Source: Pseudocercospora fijiensis CIRAD86
Taxonomy: Eukaryota; Ascomycota; Dothideomycetes; Mycosphaerellales; Mycosphaerellaceae
Assembly (NCBI RefSeq): GCF_000340215.1
Contig: NW_006921538.1
Span: forward strand, 1,178,001 to 1,242,000
DNA: 64,000 nucleotides
Direction: 5' to 3'
The notes below the pieces were generated by a model, which worked only from the letters and a program-made list of their open reading frames with translations, had not been told where the DNA came from and did not search any database. Shown piece after piece: positions 50,419 through 62,747 of the stretch. Position 1 is the stretch's first letter. Every line of letters begins with the position of its first letter. The translations under genes and the position numbers were made by a program.

Positions 50419-51068
50419 TCCTTCTACGCTTACGTAAGGCGGCGGCTACGCCTACGAAAGGGCGGCTATACCTGCGATTTTTTAAAGTTTCTATACGTAA
50501 TTTCCCTACGTTCCGAAATTCGCGGGCTAGTCTACGTATTCTAGGGATATTATTATACTATATATAATATATTAAAGCGAACGATACTATACTTATTTTA
50601 TTAAATTGTTACATTACTAGACTTTAGTACTTATAGTCGAATACTAAATAGACTAATTTATACTATACCTAGAGTCTTTAGTACTACTAGTACTAGTATC
50701 GCTATATCTTAGTTCTCTTTTCTTAGTTATAGCATTACTACTAGGATTTGTAGGTTATTAAAAAAGAAGTAATTTTTTTTAGAATAGAGATTACTATTAA
50801 AATTATTATTCTATATAAATTAATAAAATACATACTATTTAGCCTATCTAGCTAACTAGGCTAGCCGCTAAAACGATAGACTAGGATACTACTTAATTTT
50901 GTATACTAGCTAAGAATTAGTAAGGTTTATTATATAGATAGTAGGGTAGGTCTAGGTAAACCCGAAGCCTAGTAGTAGGCTTGTGCTTGCAAATTACCTA
51001 GGTAGTTATGTTAGACCTCTTTGTTAAGACTTTTGCAATACTCTTTTTACTAAGTATGTGTATGCAAT

Positions 51069-51921
51069 TTACCATGCCTGTATTTTGCTATCACCATACT
51101 CCCTTACAACTCTACCGACATGAGAGTCTCTCTTGCCCTCTACAACGCCAAGTATCGCTTGTCCTCCAAGACTAAGGTCGCCACCACTGCTTTTTCTAAG
51201 GCGCTCCGGTTCATTGCCCAGTCCAGTAGATGGCAAACCAGGCGCAACGCACCAGACCTTGACCCCGTCATTCTTCAAAAGCCTGTGCCATTCCAACATC
51301 ATCATATTCAAGCCCGCCTTACTGCTTCTGTACGCCGAGTTGCTTGGAGGCTTCGGTAGGCCTGGAGGGGGGACTTTGTGCATAAGGTGATGCGCGTCCG
51401 CAGCATCGGCTAGTGATGAAGCGCCAGAAGTTACGAAGAGCAGCCTTGGGTCTTTCGATTTCAGAAGAAGTGGCAAGAATGTCTCTGTGATGATGTTCGC
51501 GCCGGTCACGTTCGTGTTCCAACATTTATTCCATGCATCCCTCACCGTAAGCTGTCCTTTGTGTATCTGAGAATCGAACGATGCGCTTGCATTGTTGATG
51601 ATCACATCGACTCTGTCTACTTTTGAGGAAATCGTGGCTAGAGCGGTGACAATCGAAGCGTCGGAGTCTACGTCGATCTGGATGGGATCAACTTCAGAAT
51701 TGGTTTCGGAAGCTTCGTCCTTCAAGGACATGGCGGCATTTTCTGCTCTCACAAGATCGCGGCCGCCAAGGAAGATACGGTAGCTTCGGTCGGATTGCAA
51801 TAGAGCTTGAACTGTAGCATGGCCTATTCCTGTATTCGCTTCTAACTGCTATCAGCATTAACGTGCTACTGTGATGACATTCTCACACACCAGCAATGAG
51901 CACGACTGTTCGGTCTGTCAT
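51069..51921 (-). CDS. Short-chain dehydrogenase/reductase (SDR), two exons
   Basis: Minus strand; exon 1 51,921-51,891 (MTDRTVVLIA), intron about 51,890-51,842 (49 bp, GT..AG), exon 2 51,841-51,069; about 267 residues, the usual classical-SDR length. NAD(P)-dependent oxidoreductase of unknown substrate, probably cytosolic (no signal peptide or membrane segment). Visible motifs, deduced numbering: beta-1 VVLIA; cofactor loop ANTGIG (residues 12-17); IINNAS (92-96); NTNVTG with catalytic Asn near 121; Ser near 149 in VTSGASS; and the YxxxK pair in YRSSK (Tyr181, Lys185). The TGxxxGIG motif normally starts with Gly where the predicted splice gives Glu, so the splice site could differ or the loop is altered. 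No stops or RIP signature: probably a working gene. An upstream in-frame open stretch could extend the N-terminus, but MTDRT directly before beta-1 is the natural SDR start. Confidence 0.82.
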
Positions 51922-52699
51922 GTTGCTCTTTGCTCTTTGTAGGAGATTGAAGACTTCGTCGCTGGCTTCAAGGCCGGTGATAGAATATGATCGATAGCCA
52001 AAGTTATTCGGTGAGCTCGTGCTTATCGAAGGTCTTCTTTTGTTGCTAGTACCCAGTCGTGATGGAGGTCGTCGTGGGACACCATCTTCTATATATGCTG
52101 CGGAGTCGGTAGAAGCTCTCCGATGCGATGACACGCTATCTCGTTTGGATGGATGTTGCGAGTCGCTGGTGGAAAGATATCTGTTGGCGGACTTGTAGAC
52201 GTTAAGATTCGTGGACTCCATGACTCTGCGTCGTAAGTTCGCGAAGACTAGTACAGGCACTTAACGAGACGTGTGAGCAAGGTTTGGAGCTGAGAGATCG
52301 TAGGAATCGCGGTCTTTAAACAACAATCCCCGCTTTGAAGGCTTTGATTCCGTTGGCGAACATGACAACAAGTTATCTCCCGGGCCACACACATGTTTGT
52401 TGCTACTTTTGCCGCTGATCGTTGATCCCGCGACGCGAATGTCTCAGGCAAGCCAAGGGAATGGATCACTATGCAGCCTCGGCGAGTGGGCTTCGCTTGA
52501 CCCACCACACGTTATGCTCGGCCTTTTGAGCTACAAAATGGAGGGCCAGACCCTGGTCGTGAATATTCCCATGGCTTCCAAAAGGCAGTGCTATGAGATT
52601 GCAGCAAGCGCTCGCGAGTCTCTAGAAGCCACCAGCACTGCGAATGCGATGGTGAACCTAGCATTCAACCTGCGATATGGCAAAAAATGTTCTCACAGC
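51922..52699. other. Upstream region of the SDR gene, no certain gene
   Basis: Normal composition (CpA and TpG frequent). A minus-strand open frame continues upstream of the SDR start to about 52,260: Ser/Arg-rich, about 109 codons, starting MPVLVFANLRRRVMEST. It may be 5' leader or an alternative N-terminal extension. Other open frames in 52,250-52,750 on both strands match nothing I know. The promoter of the SDR gene must lie here, but no specific element can be named. Confidence 0.5.
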
Positions 52700-54265
52700 A
52701 AGGTGAAGTGCAATGAGTTCTCCGAAGGCTGGCCAGATACTGTGGTATGACTCAGAACCATTCCAGCGCTTTGCCGGTTCGGTGTCTTGAATTGTCTGGT
52801 CCGGAGTACCCTCCGGCAAAAGCGCTTTTGTGAACCAAGTGTGGAGAAGATGAATGGCAAAGGTAGCTGTGGTACTGCAATTCACCCGAGGAGCGTCATG
52901 GTCCAATGGATAACAATGCCGTCATACATTGGACAACTGATTAACTTGGTCATGCCAGAAGGAAGATACCCCCAGCAGGTTATGATTGCCAGAGCACTAC
53001 CAGCATAGATCTATATTTATGAAGCAAATACTGATAGACAGTCGCGGAGATGCCGGCCCAGGAGAAGCCAAGCAGAATAATGGCACCCAGGTTGGACTAT
53101 GGAATGAAGACGCAGTTCGTCCAGCCCAGCCAGAAGACGCAAATAGGAAATGCAGGCGCAGCGAGGGGCGCCTGCCAGAGGCGATACTCGGTTTCTGGAA
53201 GATCAGAGCTCGAGATGTTCGCAGCTCGAATCAGATCTGGGTCAAACTGACCCGTCACTTGCTCATGTCACCTGCCCGCCTTCCTCTTGTACTGTCTGTA
53301 ATAGTACGGCCCTATCGTGGACCGCAGAGTGTCGCTCAAAGCCAGTGCGCGGAAGCAGGTGCTGATAAACCCTCTTTTGAAGGCATAGGTGGCTCGAAAG
53401 ATGTATGTCATGTCCCTGTAGCAGGCCGAAAACTAAAGTGTACTCTTATACGAGCCAGGCTCCTAGAAGACCGACATTTGGGCCGCGAGGAATCAGATGT
53501 AGCGCTTGAAACAATGCAACTTCGAGACGGTGTGTGAAGGCCTTTTGTACGCCAATTTCTGACTCGACACCAGTGACAGTCTGCAAGTGCTTGGCATGCC
53601 AAGAGAACAGAATTGGCGAGAATGTCTCTGGGAGGAGAAGGAGCGTGAGCACAATGGGAGGAGGAGGAGTGTGAGCATAAGAGTGTTTATCGACATCAAG
53701 ACTGCAATCCATTCTGTCCCGCGCCAGTCGAAACCAGTTTGCACAGGAGAAAAAGCAGTGCCCCAAAAGCTCGCCAGCGCAATCACTGGCCAAGCCAGCG
53801 TCCGATGCACCGGTCCGAAGATGTTAGCTGTTGACGCAGCGTGAATCGCCAATAGGAGGTTTCCAGATACACCAGCAAGGAAGCGAAAGACGCATGGAGC
53901 ACCAAAGTTTGGAGCCCACCGTCTCAGAGATCGGCCCAGCGAAGAATGACCCCAGCGCCAGCCCACACGTGTATAGACTCGGTGAAAGAGTCTCTGCTTC
54001 TTCGCTCACGTGAAACTGCTCCGCGGCAGTAGCTCCAGTCTGAGAATCGGCGGAAGATGCCCAATCCACGGCGGAGAAATTGATCCACAGTACGTCGAAC
54101 ATAGCATGATGGTCCAGTTCCTAGGTTCAGAGGATTTTGGAGGCCATCCCAGCCCACTATGATAGGGTCTTGATATCCGTTGCGCTCCTGTAGATCGGCA
54201 GTGGTGCTTCGATTGTCACTTGAAGAAGCATACCGTTGGCTAAAACATGCGGGCGTGGATACCAC
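52700..54265 (-). pseudogene. MFS transporter (DHA1-type) pseudogene, frameshifted
   Basis: Minus strand from about 54,265. The N-terminal motif DPIIVGWDGLQNPLN is typical of fungal 12-TM drug/polyamine MFS exporters. The first membrane region follows (LWINFSAVDWASSAD, SLYTCGLALGSFFAGPISET; 53,910-54,100). The next segment is in another frame (VFRFLAGVSGNLLLAIHAAS, FGPVHRTLAWPVIALASFWG; 53,770-53,900). The central loop is in a third frame (LPETFSPILFSWHAKHL..TGVESEIG; 53,500-53,650). Later pieces at about 53,030-53,290 include ANISSSDLPETEYRLWQAPL, VYQYLLHKYRSML then *PAGGIFL near 52,960-53,040. At least three frameshifts and several stops make it non-functional. Composition is normal, so decay was by indels rather than RIP. 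Numerous short open frames on the plus strand here are shadows. Confidence 0.82.
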
Positions 54266-54449
54266 GAGCCAGGCAGCTATTCCGAACTCGGTTGAGAAAG
54301 CTTGGCGCGCGTGCTCCTGTGCAGAGCTGCCGAAAACAGATCCAAGTATATCAACCTACAAAGTAAATTCGAGGTAGCTCTAGCACACCCTGTGGGTTCC
54401 ATATGCCCCTGCAGAGTGCCCTGAAACCACCGAAATTAGCATACAAATC

Positions 54450-54468
54450 GGGGTATTGCAAACACCCC
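54450..54468. repeat. GGGGT/ACCCC mini-hairpin at the RIP boundary
   Basis: GGGGT (54,450-54,454) faces ACCCC (54,464-54,468). Normal-composition DNA ends here and TpA-rich RIP DNA begins at the next base, so it marks the likely edge of an inserted repeat. Confidence 0.6.
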
Positions 54469-57400
54469 TTATATAACCTAATTACCTCGGATTTCTACCG
54501 TTCCGAATAGCTATAATCGCTCGAAAACGACTAAGGTACTAGTAGCGATAGCAATAGAGCTAGAGCTAGAGCTATATAGAAGACTAGTTGCCGCAACGGC
54601 TTATCGTTAACAACTCGCTACTTTATAGTATAACGAGATATTAGTTTAGCCTACTAAGTACTATTCTTAAACTACTAGTCTATCTAAGCGACTCGCGAGT
54701 CGTAGCTTAGTGCTTTAAAGTTAGTAACCTACTATAGAAGGGCCTCGTATTGCTAAGCGTCGGTTAGGTTAGAAGCCTACGAGTCGTAGAACCGGAAGAA
54801 GGCTTATAAGACTACTTCTTATATAGAATAGAGGTATTCCTTAACCTAGCGCTTCCGAGACACTCCTAGTGCCTTATTAACGTAGAAGACCTATACTAAC
54901 TGCTCGTCTTTAATAATAAGCTTTATATTAAGCTAGTCGGAGTAAATAAAGTTACTATTTAGACCTTAGAAGCGACTAATATAGAGGCTATAACGGTATA
55001 GTATAAGGCGACTAATGCCTTCCTTATAAAAGCGCTAAATATACTAATAAGGAAGGTAAAAGCTATACTAGAAGTAATAGAAGCACTTAGTATATATATT
55101 GTCGTCCGTAGCTAGTAGAGCTATTCGCTAAGTAGGCTTATTATTGTCTATATCCTTATAGCACTATATAAGCTTATCCGCTATCTTCTTCTATATAGAA
55201 AGAGGTAACCGTCGAAATTTAGAAGTCTTCTCTTAACGCTATATTAGAAGCTAGCTATTCTTATCGATAACGCTATTTTAACGAATACGCTCGCGGATAT
55301 AGTTATTAAGCTAAACGAGGTATAGGACGGTACCTAGAACAGTTAGTTATTGTTATATAGAATAGACAAGAAGCCGTAGAAGTCTAAGAATAATACTAAA
55401 GGCTAAAAGCTAGCCTATTCTAAGGAATCTACCTATACTAAGGAATATAGTAGGAGGACTCTATTCTTATAGAATTCCGATAGCACTGTAAGAATATAAC
55501 GAATACGTACCTCGCAAGCTCTATTTACGTATCTAACGCTTGTCTCGGTACTTTAAGTATATACAATATCCCTCTAGTAGACTAGTAGTACGAACGGCTA
55601 TTAAAATCGGGTCTCCGAGCCTTGCCTAAGTCGCCTAGCAATCGCTTTCTAAAGCCTTCTAATTTGCCTTTAAATAAGCTAACTCTTCCGTAGCTTTAAC
55701 CGTATTATTATAGGTCTTAAAGGCCGCTATTGCCTAGTTAATAAAGGCCTAGCATTCTTCTTAGTCTCGAGTAATAAACAGAGCCTTGTTTATTGCCTTT
55801 AATATAGCTAGAAAGCGCTTAAAATGCTTCTCGAGGGTTTTAATAAGGTAGCGTTAGTAGAGGCGCTAGATAATACTATAGTCTATAAGACTTTAACTAA
55901 CTCCGAGTTACTTACTTGCTAAGTTATTAGTAATTAACTATAGTAGTATCTAGGAAGACTGCTTAGTATAATTAAAATAGTCTTAATCTTTAGCTTTAGG
56001 AGAACAATAGTTGTCCGCGTTAAAGAAGAAGTACTTCTTATAGCTATTAAATCCGCTAGTTTGTTACTTAAAGTCTAATTTAGCTATTTCTCGAAGGCTC
56101 GAGATTGCCCTCTTAATTAGGTATACTTACTCGTAGTCGAGAAGGAAGTAAGCCGCTAGAAGCTACTCTAAATAGCTATTACGGACGTATATAGTTAAGA
56201 GAGGCTATTTAAGCCTATTCGTAAGGTATATAGAATCTAGTAAGAATAAGGACCTATAATTACGAAGGGCTCGAAGTTGCTAGTCCGCTACCTAAATAAG
56301 GCCTCTATAGACTAGTTTATTGCTTCTGCGAGATTGAATTGTCTCTATAAAGCTACTTCTACTGCTAAATTTAGCAGATAAGTACGAATAAGCCTGCTAT
56401 AACTACTCCTCGAAGGCTAGTTTAGCGCCTTGTCTTCGCTTATTACTTAGTCGTTTAAGGCCTTCTCGATTAGCGCTAGAAATACGGTCTCGAGTAATGC
56501 TGACTATACTAGTATTATACTGGATTTGCCGCTATTTAGGCCTTCTTATTTCCTTAACTAACTAAGCGACTAACGTTAAGCTACCTCGAGAAGCGATTAG
56601 GTCCTTCTATACCGCCTTTACGCTATCGTTAGTTTATAGAGAATCGACGAATTCGAGACCGTACGAATAGCGGTTAGTAAGCGGCTTTAATACTACGTAG
56701 ACTAGCCTTATAACTATTAAATTCGTACTTAAAGTCGAAGGTAGCTCGGCCGGTACGTAATTATCGAGAAACTCGCCTATTTCGCGATTTAGTCGCTTCT
56801 CGTAGACCTTAATAATTACTAGCTTCGCGTAATAGTCGTATATATATATATCGTACGCGCCGCGCGCTTCCGCTAAGGCCTACTACGCTTAAAAACCTCT
56901 CTACTATCTACGCGGTTATAGTCTATATAGCGCTTATAGATATAATACTCGAAGCCGAGTCGTCGATATAACCGACCTTACGAGTCCTTTAATAGCTTAT
57001 TCGGTCGATTCTTATAATACTATATATTAGTTACGAAATAGCGGTATTCGTTATATTTGAAGCCTTCTATCCGTAGACCCTCGTACGCCTTAATACTACT
57101 TAACTCGCCTATAGGAGGGTAGAAGAATAGGCGCCTTCGGTTATATATATTTAGTAGAAATAGGCTCTTAAACTATACTAATTTAGCGCTATTCTCGACC
57201 TTACCGACCTTACGTTAACTACGTACTAGCCGCTCTACCTCGAGCTTAGTAAGTAACGCTTCTATATTCTTAGAAAGGAGGTATTTCTTATATATCGTAA
57301 AGAGCGGAGGATTTAGCGATAGTAAGGTCGAAACAAGCGTAATATATAACCGTAAGGAAGAGGTAGAATAGGTAGATAAATAAGAGGTAGAAATAGCCTC

Positions 57401-58130
57401 TAGATAAGGTCTAGTTTAGCTTTATTCTAACTCCTTATTTATAGGCCTATACTATGCGATTATAAGGCTTTAAATCGGCTCGAGATTAGACCTCTTAGCG
57501 GTCTATATATAGCCTATAGAACAACTATAGAAGTAGTTAAGCGGCCTTACAAACCTAGCCGCTATAGCGGCGCGATCTACACCCTTATATAGGTTAATAT
57601 ACTTATACCTATGCTAGCACACATTTCTACTCGTCGACAAATATCCGACCGTACGTCGCTTACTATATAGAAGATTCGTTTACTAAGCTTAAAGACACGA
57701 TGCGAAGGAAGATATAGTAATAGTATAATCTAGGAAGAGCGTAGAAGAGCGAGAGGCTACTAGGCTTGTTCTATTATATCCGGTAGGCTAAGGTCCGCTA
57801 CTTTCTTATTAATACGTTAGTTATAAGAGGAGCGGCCGTATACTAAGATCCTATATTAAGTGTAGTTGCAATATCCCGCTGGAATCGGAGGTAATAATTA
57901 CTATACAAACTTAGTCCGTTTCGGAGGCAGATACGACTATAGGCATAATACATGCTATAATATCGATAGTGCTTACCGTACGGTACCTAACTCTAAGGTC
58001 GTTAGGGACATAATAGCTCGTTAGCTAAAATTCCTAACTTCTCCCTAAATGTTAGCATAGTACGGAGTAGTTCTAGCATAGAATAGCTTAGGATATAGGA
58101 CTAGCTATCTCTAAGAGCTGAATTCTAGGC
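54469..58130. other. RIP-degraded repeat with two unassigned degenerate frames
   Basis: Plus strand about 54,500-55,470 reads a Leu-, Val- and Lys-rich frame with RIP stops (for example LINVEDLY*LLVFNNKLYIKL). Minus strand about 57,500-55,900 reads another (GFKYNEYRYFVTNI*YYKNRP, RLYRRLGFEYYIYKRYIDYN). Neither matches a family I know. They converge, as in a two-gene transposon, but no terminal repeats were found. The left edge is sharp at 54,468; the right edge is the MULE target site. Confidence 0.45.
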
Positions 58131-58140
58131 CCTAACTTCG
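58131..58140. repeat. Target-site duplication of the MULE (left)
   Basis: CCTAACTTCG, identical to 62,051-62,060 on the other side of the element. Confidence 0.85.
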
Positions 58141-61100
58141 AGCCTATCTAAAGTCCCGTAAGAGCGTCCGTGTGTAGTTTCTGCTAAGAATAGGCTCGGC
58201 CTACGGTACCGGACTCGGTAAGATATAGAAGTCCGCTCTATAGTATACGTAACTATAGAAAACGTAATCTCGTCGTCGGCGCGCGTCGCTATTACTAGGT
58301 CGACGGTAGTACGATTTCCGCTAGTATACTAAATATCGATAGTAAGAGATAGTACGGTCGCAATTTAATAGATTTCGCACTATTTTAATAGTATTTAACG
58401 ACCCCGTATTCTCTGCTAGTAGATACTAGTTATATTACTAAAAATAAAGCTAAAGTTTGTTAGCAAAATAGCGGTATAGCAAAAAGCGAGGTATTATTAG
58501 CGATTATAGCTACTTTAATAACAGTAATATATATTTAAGGGCGGCGGTATATAAGGTATACTATTATAGACCTATATCGCGCTCGGAGGCGGATATTGCT
58601 ACCTATTTAGCGCTAGTAGTATCGGTAGAGGCATATAATAGCTATTAGTTACCGCCGCTAACTACGCGCTAGGATAAGAAGGAAAATACATAGAGAACGC
58701 GTCGGTACTGCCTAGAACTGCCGGCGGCGCTTCTTTACTAATACTTAGTTAAGCTCGCGCTACTAATATTCGCGCGGATATCTATTATTGCTCTATCTAT
58801 TTCTTTAATCTCTTCGGCTTCGCTATTTCTACGCTCTTACCCTTATTCTTGCCCTTCCGCTTCTTAGTCGCTATCGCGTCTATTAGCGGCGCCTTCGAGG
58901 TATTATAATAACGCGATAGTACGTTACCTAGAAGTAGCATTTATAATAGCTTCGGCGGCTATAATAGCGTTACATTAATAGAAGGGTTACTATTCTTAAA
59001 GTAAGTTAGTACTAATTATATAAACTCGCGCCTAATATCGTTACCGGACTCGTAGAAGACTAATAGTATCTTCGAGATTACCTACGTACGCTTCTCGTCG
59101 TCTTCTTCGAGGCCTTCTTCGTTATATATACGCTCTAACTTATAGATTAGCTCGTACGCTTCTGTAAGCGTCTCGCGTACGTTAAGTCGATAGGTAGGCG
59201 CGTAAGGTGCCGCGCTAGTCGTATCTACGCCTTATTAGTAAGGCGTATCTTCTAGCTCGTAGACCTCGAGCGCGCGGCCTTTAAATATACTAATCTAGTG
59301 CTACTAGTACGTATCTTTAATAATAGTGCGAAGAAGAGTAATATAATAGTACTAGAGGCAAGCGTAGAGTATATAATAGCGGTAGAAGAATTTGTAGTCG
59401 CAGGTAAGGAAGGCGCGGTCCTTACTTAGCGGCCTTAGGTCTTAGAATGCCTCCTTATTTAGCGCGACTAATTTCGGCGCTAACCTTACGCTAAATAGGC
59501 TACGGAAGGCATAGAAGGTATATTCGAAGCTCGTCGTCGTCGCCGCGGGCGAGAGAATATATATTAGCGCCCTAGCGGTACGTAGCAACGTCCGATCGGA
59601 TATCCTTAATCGTTATCTCGCGAAGAACGTAAATTGCTACGCCTTTAAGTATAAAGTCCGCTACTATCGGCGCCTTATTACTATCTATTTTAAGGTATAT
59701 ATAGAAGCTCTTATTTATATTTATAGTCGTGTTTTGTTATACGATTATTAGTACGCCGCTATAGCGAAAGTAGAAGGCCTAAAGGCGGATATCTTTGCCT
59801 ATCTCTTACTTAAGATAGTTCTTGTTTAACGCGTAATCTGCGTTTATAGGTAAACTATCGATAGCGGTAGAGAGGGACTATTTCGCGCCTTCGAAGAAGC
59901 GGCGATAAACAATAGCGGCTCGAAGGTATCGACGTATCTCGCTATAGGTCTTACCGCTAAAACGACGAGCGACTATACGTTAAACGTAAATATAGCAGAG
60001 AAGGTATATTATACGGTTTCGAAATGCTATACAGACTACGCGTCGCTCCGCCGCCGAGTCGTTTATTAATATAAATTTAGGTACCTAAATTCTATCTGTC
60101 TACGCGCTTATCTTATATAAGAAGGTCGATATAATATCGCTATTATTAGTAGGAGTAAGTATATACGTAACAGCACGCGAAATGCCGTATTTGTCCTTTA
60201 CTATAATAGTATAAAGGTACTAACTAAGATAATTAGTCTTATACGTCGTGTCTATAAATATAATAGTAGTATAGGATTTTAGTAGTTCTATACCGGTTTA
60301 GGTCGCCTAAACAATACTATAGGTAGTTTTACCGTCAGTCTCGCGTATTGCTAATATATTGTCGTAAAAGAGCCCTTCTATACGAGTATATTAGTAATTG
60401 TTATAATAGAAAACTAAAAATCAAAACAAAGGAAGCGCGTCGAATCTAAAGTATAGGGTTCGGCCTACTAAGATACGCTAAACGCCGGACCGAGATATTA
60501 CCGCAGCTTCTAAAATTCTTAATTAGCTTAAAGCTAAGGCTCTACGGCCCTTCCGCTCTAAGCGAAGAACTTTAAAATTTCGAGATTCTTTAAACTTCTA
60601 GCTTTCTAGGCTTTTATTCGTAGGCAATCGAGTCTAATATTTTCCTCGGTATAGAAGCTAAGTTAGACGAGCTCCGTATCGATTAATTAGTTAATCGGAG
60701 TCCGGATCGGCGGGAAGCGTCGGCCCGCTACGCTTTCTTTAACTTTAGATAGTAACAAGAAACAATATACTTACCTTCTCGATACTACTTAAATAAGTCT
60801 TCCTTCTGCTATTGCTATACTAGCGACGCGCCGCTAAGTTTACTATTCCTATATACCTTCTAGAAAGCGCGACCTAAGTTATAGACATCGTATTTCTATA
60901 TCTATCGATCTCTAGCGGCATTAAACAGCTTATACGCGACTAGGTCGTACTCTACCTTTAGCGCCTTCTATATAGTACTCGGTATATAGCCTTAATATAC
61001 CTACCGACTAGCGGCAGTTAAGAGAGCGCTATATCGACGAAATACGTCGAAGTTGTCTAGTTAGTAGTAATCGCTATAGTCGTCGCGATTTATATACTAT

Positions 61101-62050
61101 ATTCGATATAGTATATACGACAATCTCCTAACCGCCGCTACTACCGAGTCCTTTACCTTCCTCGTTACTATCCTCGTCTAGCGCGACGTTACTTAGACTA
61201 TAAACAGCGATAACCTTTATCGTTATAGTATAATACTAAGCGCGCTCTATCTTCTTACAATCCCTCTTTACGCCGCGGCCCTTCGTCTTATTACTCTTCT
61301 AGTATAGTTATTTACGAAAGCGGTATATATAACGCGTCGTTTCTAGGCCGCTTTTCTCGATATAGTTATAGTCCTTTACCTATATATTATTAATATATAG
61401 CTAAAGCGTATACTACTGTTTTGCTAATACTTTAATATAGTTATCGAAGCCTAGAAGGATTAGTCGTTCTCGCTACTTGCGGAGGTTATCGACGTATAGT
61501 AACTATACGTATTTATTGCTTAGCTTAACGAGAACTCGAGACTTTCGAGAATCGAGAGTAACGATAATCGGAGGACTCGGACGCGTCTAACGCGTTATCT
61601 TTACTAGAATAGACTAATTCGTCCTCTGCCGGTCGTTCTATCGAGAAGTTAGTAATTCTAAGCTACTACCGGGCGCAATTTGCCTCTATATCGTTATATT
61701 CTAACGCGAAGTCGCCCTAAGCCTTCGAAGTAAGTATACTACTACTTCTACTATCTCCGATAAAGTTACTAATTAATATAGTATTAGAAGAGGTTAAAGG
61801 CATAATTTAATTAATAAAGCGCGATCGGAAGAGATAGAATCTACTTATTATAGAGGGCGGAGCGGAGCGATAGCAAGGTTAGTAGGGATAGTAGGGGTAT
61901 AGAAAACAAGAACCTAAATAAAGCGCAGCGCGTCGACGCGCCGGAGCGGAAGCGTATACAATCTATACCGACCGCCGCTTACTAAGGTCTATAGAGCCTG
62001 TTCCTAGTAGGTCAGGCGCTCGGACGCTCTTACGGGACTTTAAACACCTG
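58141..62050 (-). mobile_element. MULE (Mutator-like) DNA transposon, 3.9 kb
   Basis: The left end reads AGCCTATCTAAAGTCCCGTA and the right end in reverse reads CAGGTGTTTAAAGTCCCGTA. Both continue AGAGCGTCCG, giving a core terminal repeat of more than 20 identical bases with a weaker continuation (AGGCTC, further in). It is flanked by a perfect 10-bp target duplication, as MULEs make (8-11 bp). Heavily RIP-mutated, whereas DNA right of 62,051 is not. Confidence 0.88.
59000..61750 (-). pseudogene. MULE transposase, RIP-degraded
   Basis: The minus strand reads the MULE DDE core. First Asp: TTIIFIDTTYKTNYLS (60,225-60,265). Next: YLYTIIVKDKYGISRAVTYI then LTPTNNSDIISTFLYKI. Second acidic region: PKFILINDSAAERRVVCIAF (60,020-60,075; NDSAAE fits ancestral TDDSAAE). 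Last: IIYLLCYIYV*RIVARRF. This agrees with the fungal Hop/MULE transposase core. Flanking N- and C-terminal parts (to about 61,750 and 59,000) remain readable between stops but hold no second domain I can name. Limits are estimates. Confidence 0.85.
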
Positions 62051-62747
62051 CCTAACTTCGGCGACTTGACGCATATTCTACGACTCATGCAGCGAACAAG
62101 GCCATGCAATCAGGCTGAAATGCGAAGAGATAAAGCAAACACGCGTTCCTTGCCTCCGAGGAGCGCCTTGCGACGTCTATACGGGTCGTTCGGAGCCATG
62201 CCCAATGATAATCCTTCCAGAAGTTCATCACTGCCGCCGGTCCACGAGGCACGGAGTGACTCGTCGTCGGGGTGATAACAATAGCTTTCTTCTCAGGGTA
62301 TGCCATAGGTGTGCCGACACGCCACACGTGGAGAGCGTAGGGATGAGCCTGCAAGCCATGCTTCATGATGCGGAGAAACTTGGGGTTAGGTATATCCCAT
62401 GTTTGACAATCCCGGATCAAAAAACGATACGGAGGTCTTAGCAATGAGTCTTGTGCCGGGGCTTCAATCAATGCTGAATCAACTTCCAATCAATTGTTAC
62501 TGGCTCCGTGTAGGACTACCCAGTTGCTGGGACCTCCGTACTTGGTAGTTGTGTCTTCTTCGTTGTATCTCGCTGCGAGAATACACCGACTTCCCAACTC
62601 AAGCATGTAATGCCGGACTCAGAATGTAATGCCGGACTTCTTGAGTTTCGGGAGCCTCGCATCTTGTGATCAAGCGTTGAACCACTGCTCTGAAATAGAG
62701 ACCAACCTCCAGACAAGTTTATGGCATGATCTGCTAACACCTCAAAC
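62051..62747. other. Non-RIP intergenic DNA upstream of the sugar transporter
   Basis: The right copy of the 10-bp MULE target duplication (62,051-62,060) starts normal-composition DNA. A minus-strand open frame of 134 codons (62,085-62,489; starts MEVDSALIEAPAQDSLLRPP, contains FLIRDCQTWDIPNPKFLRIM) is not recognised and could be a remnant gene or chance. The rest is presumably the promoter region of the transporter. Confidence 0.5.

Larger units (their letters stand above)
48831..51064. other. RIP-mutated, AT-rich sequence up to the gene island
   Basis: No protein domain recognised. The first part is an inverted relative of 42,300-42,510. Two tRNA-like loci lie at 50,109-50,418. From about 50,560 the DNA becomes very AT-rich, and composition changes abruptly at about 51,065, where CpA and TpG become normal. 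Confidence 0.55.

Noticed and set aside
51120..51783. Plus-strand open frames across the SDR gene
   Set aside because: They are antisense shadows of an SDR with complete catalytic motifs on the minus strand.
52986..53844. Plus-strand open frames (up to 183 codons) over the MFS pseudogene
   Set aside because: The minus strand reads recognisable MFS segments; plus-strand frames have no family features.
54469..62050. Treating the entire second RIP block as a single 7.6-kb transposon
   Set aside because: Terminal repeats and a perfect 10-bp target duplication define the MULE as only 58,141-62,050; the left part is separate.
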